A stretch of DNA of 17,454 nucleotides from Bacilli bacterium (GTDB lineage: Bacteria > Bacillota_I > Bacilli_A > RF39 > UBA660). Numbering within the stretch: position 1 is the stretch's first letter; each line of letters starts with the position of its first letter. The stretch is from assembly GCA_016297695.1 (NCBI GenBank), contig JAEDGC010000036.1:1-17454 (forward strand). Direction: 5' to 3'. Below, one piece after another: positions 1 to 8,037 of this stretch. Under the pieces are notes generated by a model. The model did no database searches, was not told where the DNA came from, and worked only from the letters and a program-made list of their open reading frames with translations. The position numbers were made by a program, and so were the translations under genes.

Positions 1-54
1 ATCACTTATTTTTTTCAAATCGACTCACTCCCTACTAGTATATTCTATATTACC

Positions 55-86
55 AGTATACCCCCCCCTCCAGAGGCTCTTGTCAA
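55..86 (-). promoter_or_regulatory. promoter with poly-G spacer, reading off the left edge
   Basis: On the minus strand a perfect -35 box TTGACA (81-86) is followed by a 20 bp spacer ending in eight G residues (61-68), then a -10 box TATACT (55-60). The spacer is three bases longer than the usual 17. Downstream is a GGGAG ribosome binding site (near 26-31), and a TTG codon at 16-18 would open a frame reading MKKISD before the window ends. Homopolymer tracts inside promoter spacers are a known phase-variation device, for example in Neisseria porA. The boxes and tract are seen directly; the phase-variation role is inferred. Confidence 0.5.
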
Positions 87-103
87 GAGAAATTTTGATT
101 ACC

Positions 104-135
104 AAACAAAAAAACACAACTTAAATTGTGTTTTT
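104..135 (-). terminator. rho-independent terminator of rpmF
   Basis: Arms 110-119 and 126-135 are perfect inverted repeats (AAAAACACAA and its complement) around a 6-base loop. Read on the minus strand the hairpin is followed by a run of seven T (108-114). It overlaps the rpmF stop codon and closes the yceD-rpmF operon. Confidence 0.8.
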
Positions 136-319
136 ATTTTTCTTCGCTTGTTTTAATTACTTCGTTTCCTTTGTAATATCCACATTTAGTACATGCACGA
201 TGAGGTCTTAAACTTGCACCACATTTTGGACATGTAGTTAAAGCACCAACTTCTTTTTTTAAGTGAGTACGACGCATTCTTTTTTTAGTTTTACTTGTTC
301 TTCTAAATGGAACTGCCAT
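134..319 (-). CDS. rpmF: 50S ribosomal protein L32
   Basis: Zinc-ribbon protein of the large ribosomal subunit, about 61 residues. The N-terminus MAVPFRRTSKTKKRMRRTH is the family signature. A CPKCG...CTKCG pair of CxxC motifs supplies the zinc ligands, so this is the zinc-binding C+ form. The frame is open upstream to a Met at 346, but the family start MAVP at 319 is preceded by GGAGTG at a proper distance, so I place the start there. It begins four bases after the yceD stop and is co-transcribed with it, the usual yceD-rpmF pair. A terminator overlaps its stop codon. Identification is essentially certain. Confidence 0.97.
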   Translation of the reverse strand: MAVPFRRTSKTKKRMRRTHLKKEVGALTTCPKCGASLRPHRACTKCGYYKGNEVIKTSEEK

Positions 320-323
320 AGTT

Positions 324-806
324 TCACTCCTTCCCAGTATCATCAAGTAGCTCAGTTAACTTTGCTAATCTTGGATCAATTTCTTTTTTCTTCTCATTTT
401 TTATATCCCAACCGTCTCCAGCACTCTTTATTTCATCAATTGTACTATTGGTAATTCTCATTGGGACTTCCAATACAATATTTTGCCATAAAATGCCCAT
501 AATATCAAGTGTATTTTTCATTTTTTCAAAATATTCTTTAATTTCATCATTATTTTCATCAATTACATAATCAATTTCGAATGAAAATGGATATTCTAAA
601 TCTTCTAAAGTTAATGAATCTGGTAATATCATTATACCATTACAAATTCCTTCTAATTTTAAATTATCTTCATAATCATAATATAATTTACCTTCAAATT
701 TAACATTATCAAGTTTTCTTATATCAGTATTTTTGTAATAATTTTCATCAAAGTCATATTTTTCATTGATTAGTAGTTGATTATTCATTTTATTTAAATC
801 GATCAT
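324..806 (-). CDS. yceD: YceD/DUF177 family protein
   Basis: About 160 residues. It belongs to the YceD (DUF177) family, which is almost always encoded directly before rpmF and has been linked to 23S rRNA metabolism and ribosome assembly; its exact biochemistry is not settled. The C-terminal DPRLAKLTELLDD resembles the conserved end of the family. The Met at 821 is less likely as the start, because the bases following it, GGGAGAAA, form a good ribosome binding site for the ATG at 804-806 (MIDLNKMNNQ). The gene ends in TGA, which shows that TGA is a stop in this genome. I do not see the cysteine pair found in some members. The spacing to rpmF is four bases, and a promoter lies just upstream. 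Confidence 0.85.
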   Translation of the reverse strand: MIDLNKMNNQLLINEKYDFDENYYKNTDIRKLDNVKFEGKLYYDYEDNLKLEGICNGIMILPDSLTLEDLEYPFSFEIDYVIDENNDEIKEYFEKMKNTLDIMGILWQNIVLEVPMRITNSTIDEIKSAGDGWDIKNEKKKEIDPRLAKLTELLDDTGKE

Positions 807-842
807 AATTATTTCTCCCATAATTAGAATTATTATATTATT

Positions 843-871
843 ATTTTACCAAAATAATTAATTACTAACAA
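843..871 (-). promoter_or_regulatory. promoter of yceD-rpmF
   Basis: Minus-strand -35 TTGTTA (866-871) and -10 TAAAAT (843-848) are separated by exactly 17 bases, 37 bases upstream of the yceD start chosen here. The boxes fit the housekeeping sigma consensus well. Transcription start is expected near 836. Confidence 0.6.
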
Positions 872-888
872 TAGTATATTTTTTATTA

Positions 889-1923
889 CTACTCTTTATG
901 TAATTTTTTATCTTTTTTAAAATAATATTTTTTAGTTACAATTATTATAATCAAAAGTAAAATAATAAGTGGAATATAAAATGATAGTGTCCTACATATA
1001 ATCATTGCTGATGTACTAAACAAGCCAAAAATTGAAATAAACAAATAATTTGATATAAATTCTGAAGCACCTACACCACCCGGTAAAATAATTCCTTCAC
1101 AAGTTATTTGAACAAAAATTTGCAGCAATAAAATTTTTAAATAACTCATTTGATTTAATCCAAAACTTTTATAAACAACAAATGTTATAGAAAATAATAA
1201 AATTCTTTGAATAAATGTAATTATATTTGCTATTAATACTGATGATGTATTATCTTTAATAAATTTAGCTTCGTCTATATATTTTTCTAATATTTCTTTT
1301 ATTTGTTCATCGTTATTTTCTTTTCTTTTTAAAATTTTATTTTTTATTTTAAAAAAGAACTTCAATATTACTGATACTATCTTTTGATTATACATAAGAA
1401 GCAAACATCCCACCACTAACGAAATATCAATTAACATACCTAGCCAAAAAAGCACATTTACTAAATAGCCATTATTAAAAATAAATTCTGGATAAAAAAT
1501 TAAAATACAAATTCCTCCAACAATGAAAAAAATCTTAAAAATAATTGTGTTTAATATAAGGGCAATAATAGATTTACGCATAGGAATCTTATCTTTAGTC
1601 ATGTAATATAACTGAATTGGTTGACCACCAGTTGAACTCGGCGTTATTGCACTAAAGAAAAATTCTACAATTGAATAAAAAATACCTTTTTTTAAAGTAA
1701 TATCAACTTTTTCACTTTTAAAAATTATTTTAAAATATAAAGCCTGACATAAAAAGTATAATATTACCAATAAAAATGCGATAATAATATAAGTAAAAGG
1801 TATCAATTTCATATTATCATAAATCACATTAAAATTATAGTTATGAAAAATTATTAAATAAGTTGATAATATCAATATTAAAAATATTATACTAGATATT
1901 ATTATACTATTTTTTTTCTTCAT
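889..1923 (-). CDS. YbhN/AglD/MprF-type flippase-like membrane protein
   Basis: A 344-residue polytopic membrane protein with roughly eight hydrophobic segments and a charged loop near residues 190-220. Two hallmark motifs of the PF03706 family (the transmembrane half of lysyl-phosphatidylglycerol synthase, also YbhN and AglD) are visible: TPSSTGGQPIQLYYM at about 94-108 and LPGGVGASE at about 280-288. Members are thought to move or help move lipids across the membrane. The soluble aminoacyl-transferase half of MprF is absent, so it cannot make lysyl-PG alone. It is the last gene of the operon after psd (12-base gap), which suggests a lipid handled by this pathway as its substrate. The substrate itself is inference. 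Confidence 0.8.
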   Translation of the reverse strand: MKKKNSIIISSIIFLILILSTYLIIFHNYNFNVIYDNMKLIPFTYIIIAFLLVILYFLCQALYFKIIFKSEKVDITLKKGIFYSIVEFFFSAITPSSTGGQPIQLYYMTKDKIPMRKSIIALILNTIIFKIFFIVGGICILIFYPEFIFNNGYLVNVLFWLGMLIDISLVVGCLLLMYNQKIVSVILKFFFKIKNKILKRKENNDEQIKEILEKYIDEAKFIKDNTSSVLIANIITFIQRILLFSITFVVYKSFGLNQMSYLKILLLQIFVQITCEGIILPGGVGASEFISNYLFISIFGLFSTSAMIICRTLSFYIPLIILLLIIIIVTKKYYFKKDKKLHKE

Positions 1924-1935
1924 GTTTAATCACTT

Positions 1936-2769
1936 CTATTCTAAGTTAGTACCCATTTTAACTATTGTTTCTATATCTTTTTTAGTATTTTCTAAAAATG
2001 TCTTATTTATTTTTATTTTATTTTTTTCAAATAAATAAATAATTGTTGATCCTCCAAATTCAAAATGTCCCTTTTCTTCACCTTTTTTAAATGTTTTTTT
2101 ATCTTCATTAACAATTTTACCTATCATCATTGCTCCAACTTCTATAATATAAACATTACCATAGGTATCACTTTTTACTAAAGTTACCTCTCTATCATTT
2201 TCTTTGAATACTTTATATTTTTTTAAAGCAATTGGTTGAACAGTATGTAATTTTCCATTTATATGTTTTTTATTCAAAGTTATGCCATCAAAGGGATATA
2301 TATATCGATGATAATCATCAACACATAAACGATAAACTAAACAATATCCCCCTTTAAAAGATGTAGTATTTTCATTAACTAATTCATCAAGTGTATAGAT
2401 TGAATTTTTAATATTTAAAGATAAATCTTCATTTATTTTATATACTGATAATTTGGCATCACAAGGACTTATAAAACCGTCTTCAATAATTCTTTTTTCT
2501 TTTTTTATTTTTCTGATAAAAAATTCATTAAATGATTTATAATTTTTTTCCTCGTATTCATCTAGATTAATATTGTTCTTTTTAACAAATTTTTTTATTT
2601 TAAATTTAGAAAAAGCTGATGATTCAATTTTGGCATATATTTTAACAATATGTCTGTTTATTAATAATTTTAAAATTGCTCTTCCTAAAACGGAATTATA
2701 TAAAAGTTTTAAAGAACTATTTTCTTTTTCTATGACTATATTTTTTGTTTTATAATCAAAATATTTCAT
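1936..2769 (-). CDS. psd: phosphatidylserine decarboxylase proenzyme
   Basis: 277 residues. It converts phosphatidylserine to phosphatidylethanolamine using a pyruvoyl group made by self-cleavage. The autocleavage motif is GGST at 239-242 (the LGST site of classical enzymes), giving cleavage between G240 and S241. The SPCDAK motif contains D104, and DDYHRYIYPFDG contains H154, matching the Asp and first His of the catalytic region. The second His of the E. coli HxxH pair is not conserved here (Ile at that position), so the sequence looks closer to clostridial-type enzymes. The start codon follows the pssA stop directly (TAA-ATG), so translation is likely coupled. Enzyme and partner gene together complete PE synthesis. 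Confidence 0.93.
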   Translation of the reverse strand: MKYFDYKTKNIVIEKENSSLKLLYNSVLGRAILKLLINRHIVKIYAKIESSAFSKFKIKKFVKKNNINLDEYEEKNYKSFNEFFIRKIKKEKRIIEDGFISPCDAKLSVYKINEDLSLNIKNSIYTLDELVNENTTSFKGGYCLVYRLCVDDYHRYIYPFDGITLNKKHINGKLHTVQPIALKKYKVFKENDREVTLVKSDTYGNVYIIEVGAMMIGKIVNEDKKTFKKGEEKGHFEFGGSTIIYLFEKNKIKINKTFLENTKKDIETIVKMGTNLE

Positions 2770-3396
2770 TTATATCACCATTAATAATGCAATTAATACT
2801 ACTGCAAGTATCGGTATAATAACATACCATATTCCTTTTAATTTTGGTATTTTAATATTAACTACCATTAATAGCGACGTAACTAAAGTAAGTATTAAAT
2901 ATAATAATCTAAAAGTTTGAAATGATACAACAGTATGTAACAATCCTAATAAAGGGAAAGTTATTGACGTTGAAGTAACTGGTAAGCCTTGAAACGTTTT
3001 TATTGATTTTTCTTTATCACTTGATATTACATTAAAAGATGCTAATCTTGAAATACCACATAGCATAAATATAACATATGCTATTATCTCATATATTCTA
3101 ATCATACCTAAACTCATCATAAATACTATTGGTACTGCCAAGAAACAAAATGTATCGCATAAACTATCAAGTTGTACCCCTATTTCTTTTTCTTCTGAAG
3201 TTCTTTTAAACATTCTAGCAAATTTACCATCTAACATATCACAAACTCCTGAAATTACTAGACACGCTAATGAAAATCTAACATATTCTCCATTTGAGAA
3301 AGCCATTTTTGAAAATGCATAAAAAATGGCAACCACACCTGATGCTAATCCTAAATAAGTTATTAAATTTGATTTATGAAACTTTGCAAACAACAT
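2770..3396 (-). CDS. pssA: CDP-diacylglycerol--serine O-phosphatidyltransferase
   Basis: 208 residues, a multi-pass membrane enzyme of the CDP-alcohol phosphatidyltransferase family. The signature is complete: D53, D56-G57, A60-R61, G73, D77 and D81, which bind the divalent metals and CDP-lipid. The stretch between AR and G is 11 residues, longer than the minimal 8. Phosphatidylserine synthase is preferred over other alcohol substrates because psd follows immediately and would use its product. A strong AGGAG site precedes the ATG and lies in the end of the upstream sulfatase gene (six bases between genes). Membrane segments fill most of the protein outside the motif. Confidence 0.9.
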   Translation of the reverse strand: MLFAKFHKSNLITYLGLASGVVAIFYAFSKMAFSNGEYVRFSLACLVISGVCDMLDGKFARMFKRTSEEKEIGVQLDSLCDTFCFLAVPIVFMMSLGMIRIYEIIAYVIFMLCGISRLASFNVISSDKEKSIKTFQGLPVTSTSITFPLLGLLHTVVSFQTFRLLYLILTLVTSLLMVVNIKIPKLKGIWYVIIPILAVVLIALLMVI

Positions 3397-3402
3397 ATTA
3401 AA

Positions 3403-4947
3403 CTACTCCTCTTCTTTTATTATAACATTTGACTTATTATAATAATTTTTTCCTAAAATTTTCTCATTATAAAATAATGATTTTTTATCAATTTCTTTAT
3501 TAACTTTTTTTATTCCATATTTTTCAACCAATGTTTCTTTATCTGAAAATAAATTTACTCCTAATGCTATTTGTGAATCTTTTATATCAAATCCCATTGC
3601 AGCTAATGTAGTTGGATATAAATCAATAGATGTAAATTTCCTATTATTTACATTATTTGTGCTAACTGATGAATTTAATATTAAGTTATATCTTTTTCGA
3701 ATATCTTTATTCTTATTTTCAAAAAATTTAGTCTGCATACTAGGATGATCTCCATAAATAACAATAGTAGTATCTTTATAATAATCTTGGTTTTTTAACC
3801 ACATTATAAAATCATATATTAACTTAGATTCAGTAGCATAAACATTCTCATACTGATTTTCAAATTTGTTATTTGTATAATAAAAAACATTACCATCTAC
3901 TGGATGAGTATCACAACCAATTAATGTTAAATTAAAAGGTTTTTCACTTTTACTTAATAAATCTAATCTTTTTTTAGCAGACTCAAATAAATATTTATCA
4001 GAAAATCCCCATCCACTTAAATCTTTTTTTTCTATATTTAAATTATAATTTTCAAGTGTATCAATATCAATGATATCATAATTACCATGTTTTACAAAGA
4101 ATTCATTTAAACCACCAAAAGAAGTTTTAGCTGATGAAATTATTTCATTTGTATAACCATTGTCTTTTAATAAATCACCAAGCGCATATGATCCATTCAT
4201 AAAATTTTTAGAACTAAAATTATTTTTATTAATTGGTACTTTAAAAGGTAATCCTGTATTACTTGAAATTATAGATGACGTTGTCCAACCAGTACTATTA
4301 AGTTCTAATGTACCTGCATTATTATCATTTGATGAAAAATGAATAGCTTCATCTAGCGAATATAATTCATATAATTCTTCAATAAGCTCATAATCCCAGT
4401 CGCCACCATGTTCTTTACTAAAAAAAGTTGTTTCTAGTGATTCAACATAAATTGATATTAAATTTTTAGTTTTTTTATTAGTACTATCTATTTTATCAAT
4501 TGCTACATAATTATTTTCAATAAAATTTGATGTGATTATATTATTTTTTAAATAGCCAAAAAATTTTATATTATTAAGTGCTATTATTGAACTTATAAAA
4601 AGCAAAATAATTGTAAATATAATTTTATGATTATTAATAATTTTTATAGGATATAATTGAATTTTTTTAATTGTTATTATTTTATCTTTCTTAATTGGAT
4701 AAAATAATAAAATAAGTAACAAAAAAATTAAAATAAAATATAAATAACAAGATTTTATTGCATTAATAAACATATTGAAATCTGTTTTAGTTACGCCATT
4801 TAAAAAATAAAAGAAAAATTCTTCAGCTGATTCACTTGCATATTCTATCTTTAAATAAAAACTTCCAACTATCATAGCTGATATAATTACTAAAATACTT
4901 ATATGTAACACAAATTTTATTGTTTTTTTAGATAATTTATTTTTCAT
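3403..4947 (-). CDS. sulfatase-fold phosphoglycerol/phosphoethanolamine transferase (OpgB/LtaS-like)
   Basis: 514 residues: three or four N-terminal membrane segments (about 12-32, 66-84, 106-125), then an extracellular alkaline-phosphatase/sulfatase domain. Active-site elements visible are the metal ligand E169 in YVESLE, the putative Thr nucleophile in TGWTTSS (T222/T223), CDTHP (D346, H348) and YGDHPSMQ (D400, H401). The TGWTTSSIISSNTGLP segment resembles phosphoglycerol transferase I (MdoB/OpgB) more than classical LtaS. Such enzymes move a phospholipid head group onto a glycan, teichoic acid or lipid. It is the first gene of an operon with pssA and psd, so PE could be donor; that is inference. 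The ribosome binding site is weak (AGTGAT), while a promoter lies just upstream. The last residues encode the pssA ribosome binding site. Confidence 0.75.
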   Translation of the reverse strand: MKNKLSKKTIKFVLHISILVIISAMIVGSFYLKIEYASESAEEFFFYFLNGVTKTDFNMFINAIKSCYLYFILIFLLLILLFYPIKKDKIITIKKIQLYPIKIINNHKIIFTIILLFISSIIALNNIKFFGYLKNNIITSNFIENNYVAIDKIDSTNKKTKNLISIYVESLETTFFSKEHGGDWDYELIEELYELYSLDEAIHFSSNDNNAGTLELNSTGWTTSSIISSNTGLPFKVPINKNNFSSKNFMNGSYALGDLLKDNGYTNEIISSAKTSFGGLNEFFVKHGNYDIIDIDTLENYNLNIEKKDLSGWGFSDKYLFESAKKRLDLLSKSEKPFNLTLIGCDTHPVDGNVFYYTNNKFENQYENVYATESKLIYDFIMWLKNQDYYKDTTIVIYGDHPSMQTKFFENKNKDIRKRYNLILNSSVSTNNVNNRKFTSIDLYPTTLAAMGFDIKDSQIALGVNLFSDKETLVEKYGIKKVNKEIDKKSLFYNEKILGKNYYNKSNVIIKEEE

Positions 4948-4982
4948 ACAATCACTACTATCATTAATTAAGCTCCATATAT

Positions 4983-5010
4983 AGTATAACGCATAAATCT
5001 ATAAATACAA
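4983..5010 (-). promoter_or_regulatory. promoter of the sulfatase-pssA-psd-ybhN operon
   Basis: Minus-strand -35 TTGTAT (5005-5010) and -10 TATACT (4983-4988) with a 16-base spacer, in the 91 bp between dnaE and the operon. I see no convincing dnaE terminator here, so some read-through from dnaE is possible. Confidence 0.5.
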
Positions 5011-5038
5011 AGTATAAATATTTTATAAATCTATCTTT

Positions 5039-7918
5039 TTAGTATTTATTCGTAATATTTACTTGAAATTTATCAATTCTTTTTACAACTCTTCCAGTTA
5101 TAAATACCACTTCATTTTCCTTGTATTTATCTATAGTATCGAATAAATTAGCAAAAAGAATAAATGAAGTTTCACCTGTTTCATCAGATGCTAAGATAAA
5201 TGCCATATCTTTATTTTCTTTTGTTTTAATTTTTCTAACATTTTCAATTAATACAGCAAATTTTACAACTCTATTATTATATTTAGAAATATCTTTTATT
5301 TTAACAATGTTTGAATCATTATATTTACTTGCTGGATGGTTTCTAACATAAAATCCATATGATAATAATTCTTGATTTCTAATTTCTTCTTCATTTAAAT
5401 CTTTATATTCTTTAATAACTGGTTTTTCTACTAATTCTTCATCTAAATCTTTTATCAAAGATACATAATTTAAAATAATTTCTAAATTGTTATATAAGGT
5501 ATTGCTATTATAGGTAAAACTATTAAATACATTTGCTTGAATTAATGTTTCTATACTATTTTTATCAACTTCATCATAATTTTTCTTAATAAAATCAATA
5601 AAATCTTTATAACCATTTTTTCTATTTTTTATAACAGCATCAACCATATTTTTACTTAAATTTTTTAGAACTCCAAATGGCATTCTAATTTTATCATTTT
5701 CAATTAAATATACTTTATCACTTTTATTTATATCTACAGCAAGAATTTCACAATCCATTTTCTTTGATTCTTCAATTAAATCTTTAGTTTTATTTGTAAC
5801 TCCGATAACATCATTTAACATACTTGCATAAAAGTAACTAGGATAATAAGCTTTTAAATATGCCATTTGATAGCTAATTAAGGCATATGCAACTGAATGA
5901 GATTTATTAAAACCATAATCAGCAAATCTTAATATTAATTCATAAATATTAGTAGCTAGTTCTAATTCAAAACCATTATTTACAGCTCTTTTAATAAAAT
6001 TATCTTTTTCCGTTTCAATAATTTCTTTTTTCTTTTTACTCATTGCCCTTCTTATATTGTCAGCTTCTGCAAAAGAATATCCACCAATTTTTGCAAGAAT
6101 TTGCATTATCTGTTCTTGATATACAATTATTCCAAATGTCTCTTTTAATATCATTCCTAAATCACTATGTAAATATTCAATCTTTTCTCTATTGTGTTTT
6201 CTTCTGATAAAAGTATCAATATTTTGCATTGGACCGGGTCTATAAAGAGCAATTGCACTAGTTAAATCTAAAAAATTAGTTGGCTTTAATTTTTTTAAAA
6301 ATTGTTTCATACCATGACTTTCAAATTGAAAAATACCATTAGTATTTCCTTCACAGTATATATCTAGTACTTTTTTATCATTCAAATCAATTGTATTTAA
6401 ATTAATTATTTTTCCTGTATTCTTCTTAATATCTTCTAAAATATTTGCAATAATTGTAAGATTCTTAACTGCTAAAAAATCCATTTTTAGAAATCCCATA
6501 TTTTCCAAATAATCTTTTGTTACACCAGTAAACATTTCATTATTATTTATACACATTGGAATTAAAGTTTCTAATTCTTGATTGCAAATCACAATACCAG
6601 CAGCATTTGTAGAAATATTTCTTTTTAAATTTTCTAATTTCAAACTAATTTTATAGGCATTTTTTATTTCTGAATATCTATTAATATAATTTAAAACTTC
6701 TGTATTATTCAAATTTTCTTTCAAAGTTAATTTAGAATCAATATTAATCATAAATTTTTCTACAATAGTTGTATCTATCTCAAGACATTTACATATACTT
6801 CTAAGAATTAATCTTGATTTTAATGTACCATATGTCATGATACCAGCTACTTTATCGCTTCCATATTTTTTCTTAACATAATCTATTACTAATTGTCTTT
6901 TAGTATTTTCAAAATCTATATCTATATCTGGCATTGTAACTCTATTAGGATTTAAAAACCTTTCAAATAAAAGATTATACTTTATTGGATCAATATCGGT
7001 TATTCCTAGTGTATAACTAACAAGTGACCCAGCAGCACTACCTCTTCCAGCACCAACTAAAATGCCATTTTTTTTAGCATATAAAACATAATCATACACT
7101 ATTAAAAAATAATCAACAAATCCCATTTTTTTTATAACACTCAACTCATACTCTAATCTCTCTTGATAATTATTTTTAATTTGATTTTTTAGTCTTTTAT
7201 TTAATCCTTTTTGAGTTAAATTTTTCAAATGATCAAATGAATCATTTTCACAATCATATTTTGGAATATAGTTCTTTTCATTATCTATTTTTATATCAAT
7301 TTCATTTATAAATTTACTATTATCATAATTTTTTTCATTATATGAATTATTGCTATAATCAATAAAATCATATTTTGATATAGTTAAGTTTTTTTCTATC
7401 ATTTTTAAATAATTTATATATTTAGAATCTTCTACATTAAAAGATTTTATATCTCTTACAAAAACTACTTTATCAGTAATTATTAAAGCATTTTTATATT
7501 CTGTATCATTTGTATATCCAATATAAATAGTTTTAAATATTTTCTTAAAATCTTCATATAGTTCAATACTTTCATAAGGAACTATTGGTATAATATTATA
7601 TTTATAATTTTCTAAATCAAATAAAGATACTTCTCTAGTTTGAATTATTGTATTAATTTTTAACAAATTTTGATATCCTTCATAATTTTTAGCATAAAGG
7701 TAAATAGGTGATTTCATTAATTTTATTTCTAATCCAATTAATGGTTTAATATTATTTTTAACACATTTATCATAAAACTCAATAACCCCGAATAAATTAT
7801 TATCACATATTCCGCAAGTAGTTATATTATTCTTGTTACAAAAAGAAATTAATTCATCTATTTTAATCATACTATTTAATAATGTATAATCAGTTGTAAC
7901 TTTTATTAATGAATGCAT
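5039..7918 (-). CDS. dnaE: DNA polymerase III subunit alpha, DnaE type
   Basis: 959 residues, shorter than the ~1100 of B. subtilis DnaE. Order of domains: PHP (about 1-200), polymerase core with GRGSAAGS (291-298), catalytic PDIDIDFE (D331, D333) and KMDF (D480), then SAIALYRPGPM (555-565), GIIVYQEQIMQ (596-606), a helix-hairpin-helix region (~770) and a C-terminal OB-fold. The first PHP metal motif, normally HxHxxYS, reads KVTTDYT, so the PHP site is probably inactive. No 3'-5' exonuclease domain is present, which separates it from PolC; a PolC elsewhere is likely. Expected role: primer extension and lagging-strand or error-prone synthesis. It has its own promoter and an AAGGTGG binding site. 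Confidence 0.95.
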   Translation of the reverse strand: MHSLIKVTTDYTLLNSMIKIDELISFCNKNNITTCGICDNNLFGVIEFYDKCVKNNIKPLIGLEIKLMKSPIYLYAKNYEGYQNLLKINTIIQTREVSLFDLENYKYNIIPIVPYESIELYEDFKKIFKTIYIGYTNDTEYKNALIITDKVVFVRDIKSFNVEDSKYINYLKMIEKNLTISKYDFIDYSNNSYNEKNYDNSKFINEIDIKIDNEKNYIPKYDCENDSFDHLKNLTQKGLNKRLKNQIKNNYQERLEYELSVIKKMGFVDYFLIVYDYVLYAKKNGILVGAGRGSAAGSLVSYTLGITDIDPIKYNLLFERFLNPNRVTMPDIDIDFENTKRQLVIDYVKKKYGSDKVAGIMTYGTLKSRLILRSICKCLEIDTTIVEKFMINIDSKLTLKENLNNTEVLNYINRYSEIKNAYKISLKLENLKRNISTNAAGIVICNQELETLIPMCINNNEMFTGVTKDYLENMGFLKMDFLAVKNLTIIANILEDIKKNTGKIINLNTIDLNDKKVLDIYCEGNTNGIFQFESHGMKQFLKKLKPTNFLDLTSAIALYRPGPMQNIDTFIRRKHNREKIEYLHSDLGMILKETFGIIVYQEQIMQILAKIGGYSFAEADNIRRAMSKKKKEIIETEKDNFIKRAVNNGFELELATNIYELILRFADYGFNKSHSVAYALISYQMAYLKAYYPSYFYASMLNDVIGVTNKTKDLIEESKKMDCEILAVDINKSDKVYLIENDKIRMPFGVLKNLSKNMVDAVIKNRKNGYKDFIDFIKKNYDEVDKNSIETLIQANVFNSFTYNSNTLYNNLEIILNYVSLIKDLDEELVEKPVIKEYKDLNEEEIRNQELLSYGFYVRNHPASKYNDSNIVKIKDISKYNNRVVKFAVLIENVRKIKTKENKDMAFILASDETGETSFILFANLFDTIDKYKENEVVFITGRVVKRIDKFQVNITNKY

Positions 7919-7948
7919 ATAACCACCTTCTTTTATAAATATATTTTT

Positions 7949-7977
7949 ATTATATAATTCTTTATTTAGATATTCAA
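7949..7977 (-). promoter_or_regulatory. promoter of dnaE
   Basis: Minus-strand -35 TTGAAT (7972-7977) and a perfect -10 TATAAT (7949-7954) with a 17-base spacer, located between the surface-protein terminator and the dnaE start. Transcription of dnaE is therefore likely independent of the upstream gene. Confidence 0.7.
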
Positions 7978-7992
7978 GTTTTAAAACCCATC

Positions 7993-8018
7993 AAAAAATT
8001 AGTGTTAAACACTAATTT
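7993..8018 (-). terminator. terminator of the surface-protein gene; possible DGR cruciform
   Basis: A perfect inverted repeat with 11 bp arms (7996-8006 and 8008-8018, AAATTAGTGTT and complement) around one base. On the minus strand it is followed by six T (7993-7998), so it is a good intrinsic terminator. It begins 20 bases after the stop codon and directly follows the GC-rich variable region. In some DGRs a hairpin or cruciform just downstream of the variable region stimulates mutagenic retrohoming, so a second role is possible but unproven. Confidence 0.8.
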
Positions 8019-8037
8019 TAAGATAATTTATTCTAAA

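Noticed and set aside
1..18. Separate CDS starting with TTG at 16-18 on the minus strand
   Set aside because: Only six codons are visible, so it is mentioned with the promoter and not listed as a gene.
2573..2755. Small plus-strand open frames opposite psd, dnaE, murB and the kinase
   Set aside because: They lie antisense to genes with complete family motifs and show no binding sites or recognisable motifs of their own.
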